NCBI RefSeq assembly: GCF_020515695.1
Contig: NZ_JAIWJA010000002.1
Location: 682,001-746,000 of the forward strand
Direction of reading: 5' to 3'
Source: Pseudomonas sp. MWU16-30317
GTDB taxonomy: Bacteria; Pseudomonadota; Gammaproteobacteria; Pseudomonadales; Pseudomonadaceae
DNA: 64,000 nt
The notes under the pieces were generated by a model. That model was not told the origin of the DNA. It saw nothing but the letters and a program-made list of their open reading frames with translations, and ran no database searches. The position numbers and the translations under genes were made by a program. This document shows, one piece after another, positions 40,185 through 48,693 of the stretch (position 1 is its first letter; each line of letters starts with the position of its first letter).

Positions 40185-41029
40185 CTCAACATCTGTAGCG
40201 GCCAGCGCCGGGTGATGTCATCGACACGCCCGGCGCTGAGGTTGAAGCCCGCCATCCACTGCTGGCTCAGGGTCAGCCACTCAGGCAGGTCAGGCTGGCT
40301 GGTCTGGCCCAGGTCCGAGCTGTACAGCACTCGCGGCAACTCCCCCAGCACCGCAGCGAAATCGTCGGCCGGTTGATAGCCCAGTAGATAGGTGAGGGCG
40401 GTCTGCTCGATGTACAGGAACGGCAAATCCCCCAAGGCTTGCAGCGCTTTGGCGTCGAGCCCGGTCAACGGGTTGGCCGGCTGGTTGAGCATCAAGCGTG
40501 GCACCCCAAGGCGATCCGCCGCTTCTACCAGCCGTAACACCTCAGGCCCGTTGGCATGCCCGGTGGAAATCACCAGTGGGTAGTCACGGCTCATGCGCAG
40601 CAGATCGAGTGTGGCGGCGGTGAGCTGGCCGCTGTTGTCGCTGACGGTCAACGGCTGGATCGGCCGCTGGCCGAGGATCGGGTGGCTAAGGGTGCGGGCC
40701 AGGCGGCTACTGTGCTGGCGCCCGGTGACGGTGGGCAGGTGCACGATAAAGCGCAGGTCGGCATCGTGCTGGCACAGCGAGCGTTCGACCACGCGGGTAT
40801 CGAGGCCGCCGGCGATTTCGTTGAGTACCACCGAGCCGGACACCGGCAGGCCGCGGGCGCGGGCTTCCCAGGCCTGGGCGGCAGTGCAGCCGAGGTGATT
40901 CTTGAGTACGACCCAGCCGTTGTGCTCGCGGTAATGCTCGCCGACAGCGGTGGCGCTGTGGCGGCGCAGGTAGGCATCGGGGCCGGCGTGGTAGTGCACG
41001 TCGATGAAGGTTGCGTGGGTGATGTTCAT
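40178..41029 (-). CDS. Metal-dependent hydrolase-like protein (DUF6282-like)
   Basis: 283 residues. An amidohydrolase-like TIM barrel: the N-terminal metal motif DVHYHAGPDAYLRR supplies two His, VISTGHANG a third, and RVLYSSDLGQ a possible Asp. I believe it belongs to the DUF6282 group of uncharacterised hydrolases. Last gene of the minus-strand operon that starts at 47539. Its stop codon and last two codons (AGT GTG TGA) come from the edge of the tandem array, whose units copy this gene end. Confidence 0.75.
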   Translation of the reverse strand: MNITHATFIDVHYHAGPDAYLRRHSATAVGEHYREHNGWVVLKNHLGCTAAQAWEARARGLPVSGSVVLNEIAGGLDTRVVERSLCQHDADLRFIVHLPTVTGRQHSSRLARTLSHPILGQRPIQPLTVSDNSGQLTAATLDLLRMSRDYPLVISTGHANGPEVLRLVEAADRLGVPRLMLNQPANPLTGLDAKALQALGDLPFLYIEQTALTYLLGYQPADDFAAVLGELPRVLYSSDLGQTSQPDLPEWLTLSQQWMAGFNLSAGRVDDITRRWPLQMLSV

Positions 41030-41069
41030 GGTGAGGGCCTGTCTGGAAGTTGATGTCGACTGGGCGAGC

Positions 41070-41160
41070 CTCTTCGCCGCCGAACGCGCACCCTTGCTCC
41101 CACAGTGCGCAGCGGCCCTGAGTCGTACACCTGTGGGAGCAAAGCGTGCTCGCGAAGAGG
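41070..41160. repeat. REP pair
   Basis: Two inverted halves, one diverged (TCTTCGCCGCCGAACGCGC, with CCTTGCTCCCACAG) and one regular (TGTGGGAGCAAAGCGTGCTCGCGA), between the two last genes of the operon. The centre resembles the units of the array at 39573-40184. Confidence 0.7.
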
Positions 41161-41185
41161 TCGGTGCGGCTGGCGCATAGTCTGT

Positions 41186-42166
41186 TCATGATGCGCTTTG
41201 TGCGGTCAGGCGCAGATGTTCCTGCACCCACGCCCAGACCCGCGCCGGGTGTTCGATATGCGGGCGCATGCCGCTGCCGGGGATGCTGGCGGCGAGGTGT
41301 CGGGTGGTGCGCGGGAAGCTGATGTTGCTGGCGCGTACCAGATGCGATTGTTCGCCGTAGAGGCTCAGGAGTTTGCCGGGATAGGCGTGCACGGCATCGC
41401 GTACATCGAGTCGTTCGAGCAGGCCAAAGCCGCGTTCGAGCCGTTCACACGCCAACGCATCCGCCGTGGGCCTGGGCCGTGCGTCATCCCTGTCGCGAGC
41501 AGGCTCGCCCCCGACAGGCCGGGGCTGCGCTGGGCGGTGGGCGAGAGAGGGGCCGTCGGGGGCAAGCCCTCTCGCTACAGAGTCGCCTGCGGATGGGGCG
41601 ATCGTTGCGTTGGCACCTGCGTCTGCCGCCACCCAGTGCTCCAGCCAGCGCAGGGCCTCGGTCAGCTCGCCAGCGGCGGCCAATTGCGCCATATACCCCA
41701 GCCGCTCATCCAGCTGTGAATCAGCCTGGGTCGGCGCGCTGATCAGCAAGGTCGCCGGTATCGATGCGGCCCAGCGGCTGGCCAGCAGGCTCTGCACCAC
41801 CGCGCCGCCCAGGGCGCTGCCGGCCAGTAGCTGGATTGGCCCAAGCCCTTGGAGAATCCGCCGCCAGGCATCGGCAAAGGTCGGCAGATCTTCAGGCGCC
41901 GGTTGCAGTGACAGGCTGTCGAAGATCATCACGCGATACCCAAGCGCCACCAGCCGCTCGGTCAGGGGCGCGAAAAACTGCCCTTCGTCCCAATACGGCA
42001 TGACCGGCGCCATGACCACGGCCAAGGCGGGGCCATGGCCGTGGCTGACGAAGTTGATGTCGCTGGCGCCTGACACCGTGCCACCGGCCTGTGCGCCGAT
42101 CGAGGCAACAACGCTCGATTCAATGCGGCCGCGACCACTCGCCGCCGGTTCAGCGAAAGGCTTCAT
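41186..42166 (-). CDS. Alpha/beta hydrolase with an in-frame REP insertion
   Basis: 326 residues. The alpha/beta hydrolase core is seen in VVMAPVMPYWDEGQFFAPL (oxyanion loop region), MIFDSLSL and the nucleophile elbow LLAGSALGGAVV, with Ser as the expected nucleophile. A late His is in HPARVWAWV or nearby. About 30 residues near position 195-225 (the SVARGLAPDGPSLAH region) are encoded by a REP pair (41489-41582) and look foreign. The start at 42166 makes an ATGA overlap with the upstream gene; ATG 42172 is also possible. Confidence 0.78.
   Translation of the reverse strand: MKPFAEPAASGRGRIESSVVASIGAQAGGTVSGASDINFVSHGHGPALAVVMAPVMPYWDEGQFFAPLTERLVALGYRVMIFDSLSLQPAPEDLPTFADAWRRILQGLGPIQLLAGSALGGAVVQSLLASRWAASIPATLLISAPTQADSQLDERLGYMAQLAAAGELTEALRWLEHWVAADAGANATIAPSAGDSVARGLAPDGPSLAHRPAQPRPVGGEPARDRDDARPRPTADALACERLERGFGLLERLDVRDAVHAYPGKLLSLYGEQSHLVRASNISFPRTTRHLAASIPGSGMRPHIEHPARVWAWVQEHLRLTAQSAS
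41489..41582. repeat. REP pair inside the alpha/beta hydrolase coding sequence
   Basis: Two inverted halves: TGTCGCGAGCAGGCTCGCCC with CCGACAGG, and GTCGGGGGCAAGCCCTCTCG with CTACAG. They lie within the open frame, without a stop. Confidence 0.8.
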
Positions 42167-43137
42167 AGGCATAGCCGCGCTCCTTGTTGCAGCGCGCTCC
42201 GGGCCGCCGCGACGATCTGCTCGACCAATTGCCCTGCCGGGAGAATATCGTTGACCAGGTCCACCACCTCGCCGGCCCAGATCGCCCGCACATCGAGGTT
42301 GTCGTCGCGTAGCGCTTGCGCATAGTCGTAGGCGACGCTGGCGGCCGCACTGCTCAGCAGATGCTCTCGGCCCAGCCAGCGTTCAGTGAACTGATTGGCC
42401 AGGGCGCGGCCGCTGTAGTGCTCCGGCCAGTCGATGCCGCGGATCTGATCGAAGCCGCGGGTGCGCACGGTATCGCTGGCGATGCCGTGCACCACTCGTT
42501 GCTTGAGCCCGGTGGAGGGCAAGGCTTCGTCGCTGGCCAGCAAGCGCGTGCCCATCATCACCCCGTCGGCGCCCAGGAGCAGCGCGGCAGCCATGCCGCG
42601 ACCGTCGGCGATACCACCGGCGGCGATCAGTACGGCCTTGTCGCCCACCGCGTCACGCACCGCCGGAATCAACGGCAGGCTGGCACGGCGCAGGCTGTGA
42701 CCGCCGGCCTCGGCGCCTTGCACGATCAAGGCGTCGGCGCCGGCATCGAGCGCGGCAAGGGCCTGATCGACGTCGTGCACCTGCACCACCACCAGGGCGC
42801 CGGCGTCCTTGATCGGCGCGACGAAGGGCCGCGCGTCGCCGAACGACAAGGCGACCACATGGGGCTGGTACTCCAGCGCCAGATCGAGCAGGGCCATGTT
42901 CTTGGCTACGGTGAACATCACCAGGCCGACGCCCCAGGGCTGGCTGACTTCACGCATCTGCTCCAGCTCGGTTTTCATCCAGGTCGGGTCGCCGTAGCTG
43001 GCGCCGATCAGCCCCAGCCCGCCCGCTTGCGATACTGCCGTTGCCAGGCGCGCGCCAGACACTGCGCCCATGGGCGCGAGCACAACGGGGTGGGGGATGT
43101 TGAACAGTCGGCACAGTTTGGAATCGAGGGTACTCAT
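42163..43137 (-). CDS. Nitronate monooxygenase-like flavoprotein
   Basis: 324 residues. FMN-binding TIM barrel of the NMO/2-nitropropane dioxygenase family. Starts LCRLFNIPHPVVLAPMG, then GGLGLIGASYGDP, the signature ALIVQGAEAGGHS (with the family's catalytic His), PAVRDAV and LIAAGGIADGRGMAAALLLGADGVMMGTR, which binds the flavin phosphate. True substrate unknown: such enzymes act on nitronates or other activated carbanions. Part of the 47539-40178 operon; ends in ATGA overlap with the hydrolase. Confidence 0.85.
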   Translation of the reverse strand: MSTLDSKLCRLFNIPHPVVLAPMGAVSGARLATAVSQAGGLGLIGASYGDPTWMKTELEQMREVSQPWGVGLVMFTVAKNMALLDLALEYQPHVVALSFGDARPFVAPIKDAGALVVVQVHDVDQALAALDAGADALIVQGAEAGGHSLRRASLPLIPAVRDAVGDKAVLIAAGGIADGRGMAAALLLGADGVMMGTRLLASDEALPSTGLKQRVVHGIASDTVRTRGFDQIRGIDWPEHYSGRALANQFTERWLGREHLLSSAAASVAYDYAQALRDDNLDVRAIWAGEVVDLVNDILPAGQLVEQIVAAARSALQQGARLCL

Positions 43138-43214
43138 CGGGTACAGGCTCCATTGCGGGCATCAGCGCCCCATCAGGCGGCGCGATGCTGAAAAGTGACG
43201 GCGCGGTGCGCAGG

Positions 43215-43565
43215 TCAAGAGGCGGTGACAGGAGTTTCCAACGCGCTGGGGATGTAATCGGTGACGCGGTACAGATGGAATTCCCAGCTGCCGGTCTCCT
43301 TGAGTTTCAGATAGCGGCGGTTGAATTCGTCGTCCTGAAACAGTGACTCGAACTCGGCCTGATCGCGCCACAGCGCCTGGTTGATGACGGTCTTGCCATC
43401 GATGCTCTTGTACAACCGACTCCACTCGAACGAGGGATAGGTACGGGCCACGTAGCCCACCGCCGAGCGCAGCACGTCAAGCGCGGCGTCCTGCTGGCCC
43501 TCGTCGACGTGCACCACGTTGACCAGGTAGATGGCGTCTTGCTCGTTGCTGGCGAAATCGCTCAT
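43215..43565 (-). CDS. ABM-fold (antibiotic biosynthesis monooxygenase-like) small protein
   Basis: 116 residues. A ferredoxin-like dimeric alpha/beta barrel: IYLVNVVHVDEGQQDAALDVL, then YPSFEWSRLYKSIDGKTVINQALWRDQAEFE. Members work as cofactor-free oxygenases or isomerases, or as helpers. Start overlaps the stop of the flavin monooxygenase (ATGA), suggesting joint work on one substrate. Confidence 0.8.
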   Translation of the reverse strand: MSDFASNEQDAIYLVNVVHVDEGQQDAALDVLRSAVGYVARTYPSFEWSRLYKSIDGKTVINQALWRDQAEFESLFQDDEFNRRYLKLKETGSWEFHLYRVTDYIPSALETPVTAS

Positions 43566-44719
43566 GCCACATCCTCCAGCGCCGGCGAGTAGGGCTGGCG
43601 CAGGCCTTGTTGTTCGAGGCGCGGCAGCACGTCGGCGACAAAATCGTCGAGGCCCTGGTGGTAGTCCAGCCAGGTCAGGCACAGGCCGTCGATGCCCAGT
43701 TCGTTGTAGGCATTGCACTGCTCGGCGATCATCTGGGCGGTGCCCACCAGCGGCATGCCGGCAAAGCCCGCCTTGAAGTGAAAGCGAAAACGCTCGGCGT
43801 CTTCGGCGTTGGCGAACATGCCGCTCTGCACGCCGATCTCGGCAGTGACGTTATCCAGCGCGGTCTCGTCGCCGTGCTGATTGACGTAGTAGTCCAGATA
43901 GTCTTCGGCCTCTTTGAGCGAGTCCTTCTGCACCACGTAGGCGTACACCCAGATCTGGATTTCGCGCCCGTATTCCTTGCGCGCCAGGTCGCGGTAGGTG
44001 TTGATCTGCGCGCGCATGGCGTCGGGGCCGTCTTCCTGTTTGAGAATCAAAAACGCCGCATCGCAATGCTCGGCGCAAAAACGTCGGCCGCGCTCTGAGC
44101 CCCCGGCGTTCATCAGGAACGGCCGATTGAGCGGCTTGGGTTGCGACACGCCTTGGGCGATGTTGAAGAACTCGCCCTTGAAGTCGAAGGCGCTGGGTTC
44201 GGTCCAGGCCTTGCGGGCGATGCTCAGCCATTCATCGGCGTGGTCGTAGCGGCGGTCGTGGGGCAACTGGGCGCCGCCGTTGAACATGCCCATTTCCTTG
44301 CCGTACCAGCCACAGATGATGTTGAGGCCGAAGCGCCCGCCGCTGATGTGGTCGATGGTTGCCGCCTGCTTGGCGGCGAACAGCGGGTGCACGGTAGACA
44401 GATGCGAGGTGGTGAACAGCGCGATCTGTTCGGTCACCGAGGCCAGGCCGGCGGCCCAGGTGTAGGTCTCGTACGACACGCCCATGGGGTCGCTGTCGCC
44501 CCCCCAACCGCGCCAGCGACCGACCGGCAGCAACAGTTCGAGGCCAGCGCGATCGGCTTTTTTCGCCAGTTGCAGGTTCGCGGTCCAGTCGGCGGCGGCC
44601 AGGCGTTCAGGCGCCGAGGTCAGGGTGCAGCCGCCTTCGATATTGATGCCGAACACGCCGAGCTTGAGGCGGTTGGGGCTGCTGAACATGGGGTTGGGCT
44701 TGCGGGTGATTGCAGTCAT
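43562..44719 (-). CDS. LLM-class flavin-dependent monooxygenase (RutA/SfnG-like)
   Basis: 385 residues. Bacterial luciferase fold. Starts MTAITRKPNPMF then LKLGVFGINIEGGC. The region WTANLQLAKKADRAGLELLLPVGRWRG, GRFGLNIICGWYGKEM and LMNAGGSERGRRFCAEHCD are typical of the RutA/DszA/SfnG group. These use FMNH2 and O2 to cleave C-N, C-S or C-halogen bonds, often through a flavin-N5-peroxide. A flavin reductase is not in the cluster. The start ATG overlaps the RraA-like gene stop. Confidence 0.88.
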   Translation of the reverse strand: MTAITRKPNPMFSSPNRLKLGVFGINIEGGCTLTSAPERLAAADWTANLQLAKKADRAGLELLLPVGRWRGWGGDSDPMGVSYETYTWAAGLASVTEQIALFTTSHLSTVHPLFAAKQAATIDHISGGRFGLNIICGWYGKEMGMFNGGAQLPHDRRYDHADEWLSIARKAWTEPSAFDFKGEFFNIAQGVSQPKPLNRPFLMNAGGSERGRRFCAEHCDAAFLILKQEDGPDAMRAQINTYRDLARKEYGREIQIWVYAYVVQKDSLKEAEDYLDYYVNQHGDETALDNVTAEIGVQSGMFANAEDAERFRFHFKAGFAGMPLVGTAQMIAEQCNAYNELGIDGLCLTWLDYHQGLDDFVADVLPRLEQQGLRQPYSPALEDVA

Positions 44720-45414
44720 TGTGCTGCTCCTTGCGGGGTGGCTTGAGGGTTGGCGTTGAGCCAGGGCTGGTCGTAGCGATGCAGGCGCCGTGCTTCGCCC
44801 AGCGACAGGCCGCGGCTGATCGACAGGATGATTTCGCGCTCGGTGCGCTCCACGGCTTCGGCGCGCTGCAGTACCGCTTCGAACTGCGCGCGGGGGATGG
44901 CCAGGCAACCGCTAGCGTCGGCGACGATGACATCACCGGGGTAGATCGCTACGCCGCTGATGCGCACCGGTACTTGCACGGCCTTGAGCTGCACGCGGTT
45001 CTTGCCGGACTGCATGAAGCGGCCGCGGCTGAACAGCGGGTAGTCGAGCCGTCCGACCGTGTCGAGGTCACGGCCGACGCCATCGATCAGGGTGCCGTTG
45101 ATGCCGCGCTGGCTGGCGAAGTGGGTGAGGATGTCGCCCCACACCGTGGCATCCAGGCGGCCGTCGTTGCAGGACACGATCACCGAATCGGCAGGTACGT
45201 CATCGATGTAGTTGGCGGCGTTGCGAAAGCCGCCGTGCTCGGTCACCGGCTGGTATTGCACGGTGTAGGCATAACCGCAGCAGCGTGTGCCGGGCACTTG
45301 CTGATGCAGGCCCAGCAGGCCGCCCGCGATGCCGAGGCTGTCGAGGGCATCGCTCAGGGCGGCGGTGTCGAGGGCGGCGCAACGCAGCAGCAAGGGATCA
45401 GGGGTGGCGTTCAT
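44716..45414 (-). CDS. RraA-like / HMG aldolase family protein
   Basis: 232 residues. RraA fold: AALDTAALSDALDSLG near the start, TLIDGVGRDLDTVGRLDYPLF, and the VYPGDVIVADASG-type motif (here IYPGDVIVADASGCLAIP). The family includes 4-hydroxy-4-methyl-2-oxoglutarate and 4-carboxy-4-hydroxy-2-oxoadipate aldolases and oxaloacetate decarboxylases, so an aldol cleavage or decarboxylation step is likely. Overlaps both neighbours by four bases. Confidence 0.85.
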   Translation of the reverse strand: MNATPDPLLLRCAALDTAALSDALDSLGIAGGLLGLHQQVPGTRCCGYAYTVQYQPVTEHGGFRNAANYIDDVPADSVIVSCNDGRLDATVWGDILTHFASQRGINGTLIDGVGRDLDTVGRLDYPLFSRGRFMQSGKNRVQLKAVQVPVRISGVAIYPGDVIVADASGCLAIPRAQFEAVLQRAEAVERTEREIILSISRGLSLGEARRLHRYDQPWLNANPQATPQGAAQ

Positions 45415-46562
45415 GAAGGGCTTCCGACGGGGTAGAGGGTGCGGCTGGCCAGGCTGTTGGCCAGGCTGCGTTCGATGATGGCGCTGGCGACCTGGCCAGT
45501 GGTGGCGGTGCCGCCCAGGTCCGGGGTCTGGCAGACGCGCCGAGCCACCTGAGTGACCGCGCGCTGGAGGGCGTGGGCCTGGTCGCTGTAGCCCAGGTGG
45601 TCGAGCAGCAGGGCGACGCTGAGGAACATCGCGCTGGGGTTGGCGACGTTGCGGCCGACGTAGCCGGGGGCGCTGCCGTGCACCGGTTCAAAGTAGGCCG
45701 CTTTGCTGCCGAAGTTGGCGCTCGGCGCCAGGCCCAGGCCGCCCATCACGCCGGCGCCGAGGTCGGAGAGGATGTCGCCGAACATGTTTTCTGCCACTAC
45801 CACGCCGAAGCGCTCGGGGCGACGGATCATCCACAAGGCAACGGCGTCGACGTTATCGATGTTGGCGGCGATGCCGGGGTAGTGCAGCGCCACTTCGTCG
45901 AAAATGCCCTTGGCGAAGGCGCCGCTGTGGCGCAGCACATTGGGCTTGTCGGCCAGGGTCACGCGGTCGAAACCTTGCTGGCGAGCATGCTCGAAGGCGA
46001 AGTGGAACAAGCGCGTCAGGCCGTTGCGGGTTTGCAGGCGCAGGGCCACGCAGGCGTCATCCGGGCCGTTGCGGGTCCAGGGGGCGCCGTGCAGCTCGCG
46101 TTGCTGCAAGAGTGGTTCGAGTTCGGCCGGCACCCGGCCGTAATCCAGGCCGGCATACAAGCCTTCGGTGTTCTCGCGGATCACCGTGAAGCAAAAGCGA
46201 TCGTTGCCCAGCACATCGGTCACCGGTCGCACGTTGGCGTACAGGCCCAGTTGCTGGCGCAGCTGGATCACCGGCGAGACATAGTTCAGGCCTTGGCCAC
46301 GCAGGTGCTCGGGCAATTGCGCCTCGGCCTCGTGCAGTGGCTGGCTGGTGATGGCGCCGAGCAAGGTGGCGTCGGCGGCGGCGATCTGCGCCCAGGTGCG
46401 GCTCGGGACCGGATCGCCGTCGCGTCGCCAGCATTCCCAGCCGATCTCGGCGAACGTCAGATCGATGGGCAGTTGCAGGGCGTCGAACAGCGGCAGAACC
46501 GCGTCGGTGACCTGCGGGCCGATGCCGTCGCCGGGCAATACGCACACGCGATGGCGGGTCAT
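45411..46562 (-). CDS. Isopropylmalate/isocitrate/tartrate dehydrogenase-like enzyme
   Basis: 383 residues. Beta-decarboxylating dehydrogenase family: VCVLPGDGIGPQVTDAVLPL, LRQQLGLYANVRPV (substrate Arg), FTVIRENTEGLYAG, TLADKPNVLR (catalytic Lys), NIDNVDAVALWMI, VVVAENMFGDILSDLGAGVMGGLGL (metal Asp) and PVHGSAPGYVG (nucleotide). Not the housekeeping LeuB, which is found with leuCD; this one likely oxidises and decarboxylates a malate- or tartrate-like pathway intermediate. Four-base overlaps with both neighbours. Confidence 0.86.
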   Translation of the reverse strand: MTRHRVCVLPGDGIGPQVTDAVLPLFDALQLPIDLTFAEIGWECWRRDGDPVPSRTWAQIAAADATLLGAITSQPLHEAEAQLPEHLRGQGLNYVSPVIQLRQQLGLYANVRPVTDVLGNDRFCFTVIRENTEGLYAGLDYGRVPAELEPLLQQRELHGAPWTRNGPDDACVALRLQTRNGLTRLFHFAFEHARQQGFDRVTLADKPNVLRHSGAFAKGIFDEVALHYPGIAANIDNVDAVALWMIRRPERFGVVVAENMFGDILSDLGAGVMGGLGLAPSANFGSKAAYFEPVHGSAPGYVGRNVANPSAMFLSVALLLDHLGYSDQAHALQRAVTQVARRVCQTPDLGGTATTGQVASAIIERSLANSLASRTLYPVGSPS

Positions 46563-47539
46563 GGCCGTGCTCCTTGGGCGTGGCGCGCCGTGAGGTTTTG
46601 TTCATGCAGGGCGCGCAGACCGTGGTAGGTCGAGGCCAATTGCAGGCGGCTCATCACTTCATCGAGCCGCGCCTGCACATCGAACGGCAGGTTGTAGGCG
46701 CCGAGCATTACATCGACCAAGGGCGCTGGCAGGTTGCTGGCGCTGACCTGTTGCGCGGTGTATTCGGACAATTGCAAGGCCTTGACCAGGTCGTGACGGT
46801 CACGGTGGTCGCAGCGATGCAGGTAGCCGATGAGCATGCCCAGCGGCAGGTTGCCGGCGCCTTTGCCCATGCCGCACAGCGAGGCATCGATGTACTCGGC
46901 GCCGGCGTCGATGGCGGCCATGGCGTTGGCCAGGGCCAGCGACAGATTGTTGTGGGCATGAAAGCCCAGTGGCGTGTGCACTTCGCGGGCGGTGCGATCG
47001 AACAGCCGCCGCACGTCGTCCGGCAGCATGTGGCCGTTGGAGTCGGCAAAGCAGATGACATCCACACCGGTCCCTTCGGCGCGCAGGGCCATGTCGGCGA
47101 GCACCGCCGCTGGCTGGGTGGTGACGTGGGTGATATTGGCGCTGACCTCGACACCGAACGACTTGGCCAGGGCCAGGGTCCGCAGGCCTTCGTCGAGCTG
47201 ATCCAGGCGCAGGCACACCCGCACCATGGCCACGCCGCGCTCGGCCAGTTGTGCCAGGTCGACGGCAGTGACATTGCGCGGGTGGACCATCACGCACAGC
47301 CCCAATCGCCCCTGTGCGGCTTTGACCAGGGCGTTTATATAGTCGCCGGTCACGGCGCTGTTGGCGCCATGCTCCGGCTTGCGGATGAATGAGCCGTTGC
47401 AGTAACCGATCTCGGCGCAATGCACGCCAACCTCGGCCAGATGCGCAACGGCATTGATGGCGTAATCGGTGGTGAATTCGAAGTTGTTTCGATATCCCCC
47501 ATCACGCAGCGTCACATCAATGATTCTGACTTGGCTCAT
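46559..47539 (-). CDS. DRE-TIM metallolyase (hydroxy-oxovalerate aldolase-like)
   Basis: 326 residues. Starts VRIIDVTLRDGGYRNNFEF, the DRE-TIM metal/catalytic motif, with GYCNGSFIR, VICFADSNGHMLPDDV and HAHNNLSLALANAMAA (two metal His), then GMGKGAGN. It is close to the catalytic domain of 4-hydroxy-2-oxovalerate aldolases (DmpG) but without the full C-terminal communication domain. First gene of the operon; the ATG at 47539 is preferred to upstream frame. The 183-base gap before it carries a palindrome (47672-47690). Confidence 0.86.
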   Translation of the reverse strand: MSQVRIIDVTLRDGGYRNNFEFTTDYAINAVAHLAEVGVHCAEIGYCNGSFIRKPEHGANSAVTGDYINALVKAAQGRLGLCVMVHPRNVTAVDLAQLAERGVAMVRVCLRLDQLDEGLRTLALAKSFGVEVSANITHVTTQPAAVLADMALRAEGTGVDVICFADSNGHMLPDDVRRLFDRTAREVHTPLGFHAHNNLSLALANAMAAIDAGAEYIDASLCGMGKGAGNLPLGMLIGYLHRCDHRDRHDLVKALQLSEYTAQQVSASNLPAPLVDVMLGAYNLPFDVQARLDEVMSRLQLASTYHGLRALHEQNLTARHAQGARP

Positions 47540-47671
47540 GACTCGATTCCCTTGAGTGGATGCTGGTACTGCTGGGAGTCGATGGTCGTGGCGAAAGGCA
47601 ATAGGGTAAATTCCCAAAAAATTGCCAGGGGGAGGAGAAAATTCCCCTTGTGGGGGCGGGGCGCCGGGGTG

Positions 47672-47690
47672 TTCGATAGGCGCTATCGAA
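47672..47690. promoter_or_regulatory. Perfect palindrome upstream of the catabolic operon
   Basis: TTCGATAG-GCG-CTATCGAA, 133 bases before the first operon start and between the LysR gene end and the operon. A strong candidate binding site for the adjacent LysR regulator. Confidence 0.6.
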
Positions 47691-47722
47691 TCCGCCAGGC
47701 CCGCGCCTTCAGAGGGGGGCGG

Positions 47723-48592
47723 TCAGAGGCTGGCGCCGGCCGGGAAGCAGCCGATCAAAAAATCCATCACGGCGCGCACTGAAGGATCCTTGCGCAGCTC
47801 GACATGCACGCCCAGCCAGACATCCACGACCAATGTCGGGGCGGCGCATTCTAGCCGCTGCAGGAGTGGATCCTGGCGCGCCAGGTAGTCCGGCAGCAGC
47901 GTGACGCCCAGGCCACTGCGCGCCGCTGCGGCGCGCACCTCCGGACTGCGAGCACGCAGTACCACCGGGCGCTCGCCGACCACCTCCTGCAACCAGTCGT
48001 GCTGAGGCGAGGCGTTCATGGCCTGGTCGTAGAGGATGTAGTCGTATTGCTCGGGCGGCCGCGCGTGGGTATAGCCCGGCGCCGCATAGAGGCTATACGA
48101 CAGGCTCGCCAGGCGGCGCACCACCATGTCGGTCTGAGCCGGGCGGCGCAGGCTGATCAGCAGGTCGGGCTCCGGCGCTTTGGCGCTGGCTGGGTCCTGC
48201 CCGGCGTCATCGGGCAGCAGCAGGCTGACGTCGATCGCTGGCTGTTGCCGACGCAGATGGCCCAGGTGCGGGGCGATGAACGCCGAGGCCAGTGGCGCCG
48301 GCGCGCTGATCGACAGCGGCACGAAGCGTTGGGTTTGCGAGCGGGCGATTCTACGGATGGCCTGGGCGTCCTGATGCATGCGCTGGCCGATCTCCGCGAC
48401 GCGGCGGCCAAAGGCGGTGAGTTGATACTGGCGCTGGCGACGGTCGACCAGCTTGAAGTTGAGCGCCTGCTCAAGGGCGGCGATGCGCCGGGCGACCGTG
48501 GCATGTTCGACGCCCAGCTCGCGGGCAGCACCGTTCAGTGAGCTGACGCGGGCAAAGGCCAGGTAATGGCGCAGGTTTTCCCAGTCGAACAT
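47723..48592 (-). CDS. LysR-family transcriptional regulator
   Basis: About 289 residues from the ATG at 48592 (MFDWENLRHYLAFARVSSL), a common LysR N terminus; an upstream ATG at 48655 would add 21 residues. Winged helix about 5-65 (LNGAARELGVEHATVARRIAALEQAL); the effector domain follows, with the ending WLGVHVELRKDPSVRAVMDFL. It stands on the same strand immediately upstream of the eight-gene operon, so it is its likely regulator. Confidence 0.88.
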   Translation of the reverse strand: MFDWENLRHYLAFARVSSLNGAARELGVEHATVARRIAALEQALNFKLVDRRQRQYQLTAFGRRVAEIGQRMHQDAQAIRRIARSQTQRFVPLSISAPAPLASAFIAPHLGHLRRQQPAIDVSLLLPDDAGQDPASAKAPEPDLLISLRRPAQTDMVVRRLASLSYSLYAAPGYTHARPPEQYDYILYDQAMNASPQHDWLQEVVGERPVVLRARSPEVRAAAARSGLGVTLLPDYLARQDPLLQRLECAAPTLVVDVWLGVHVELRKDPSVRAVMDFLIGCFPAGASL

Positions 48593-48693
48593 GCTCGGTT
48601 CATGGGCGGCGGGCGCAGTTCGTCCAACACCGGTTGGCGGGAGGGTAGTGGTCATCGGGAGATTGCTCGGTTACGGGTGGAGCGGGCGCTATC

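Noticed and set aside
38083..40185. 700-residue repetitive frame and its plus-strand counterparts across the tandem array
   Set aside because: Caused by the 102-base repeat being a multiple of three without stops; no start context, and it runs into the known ATPase gene.
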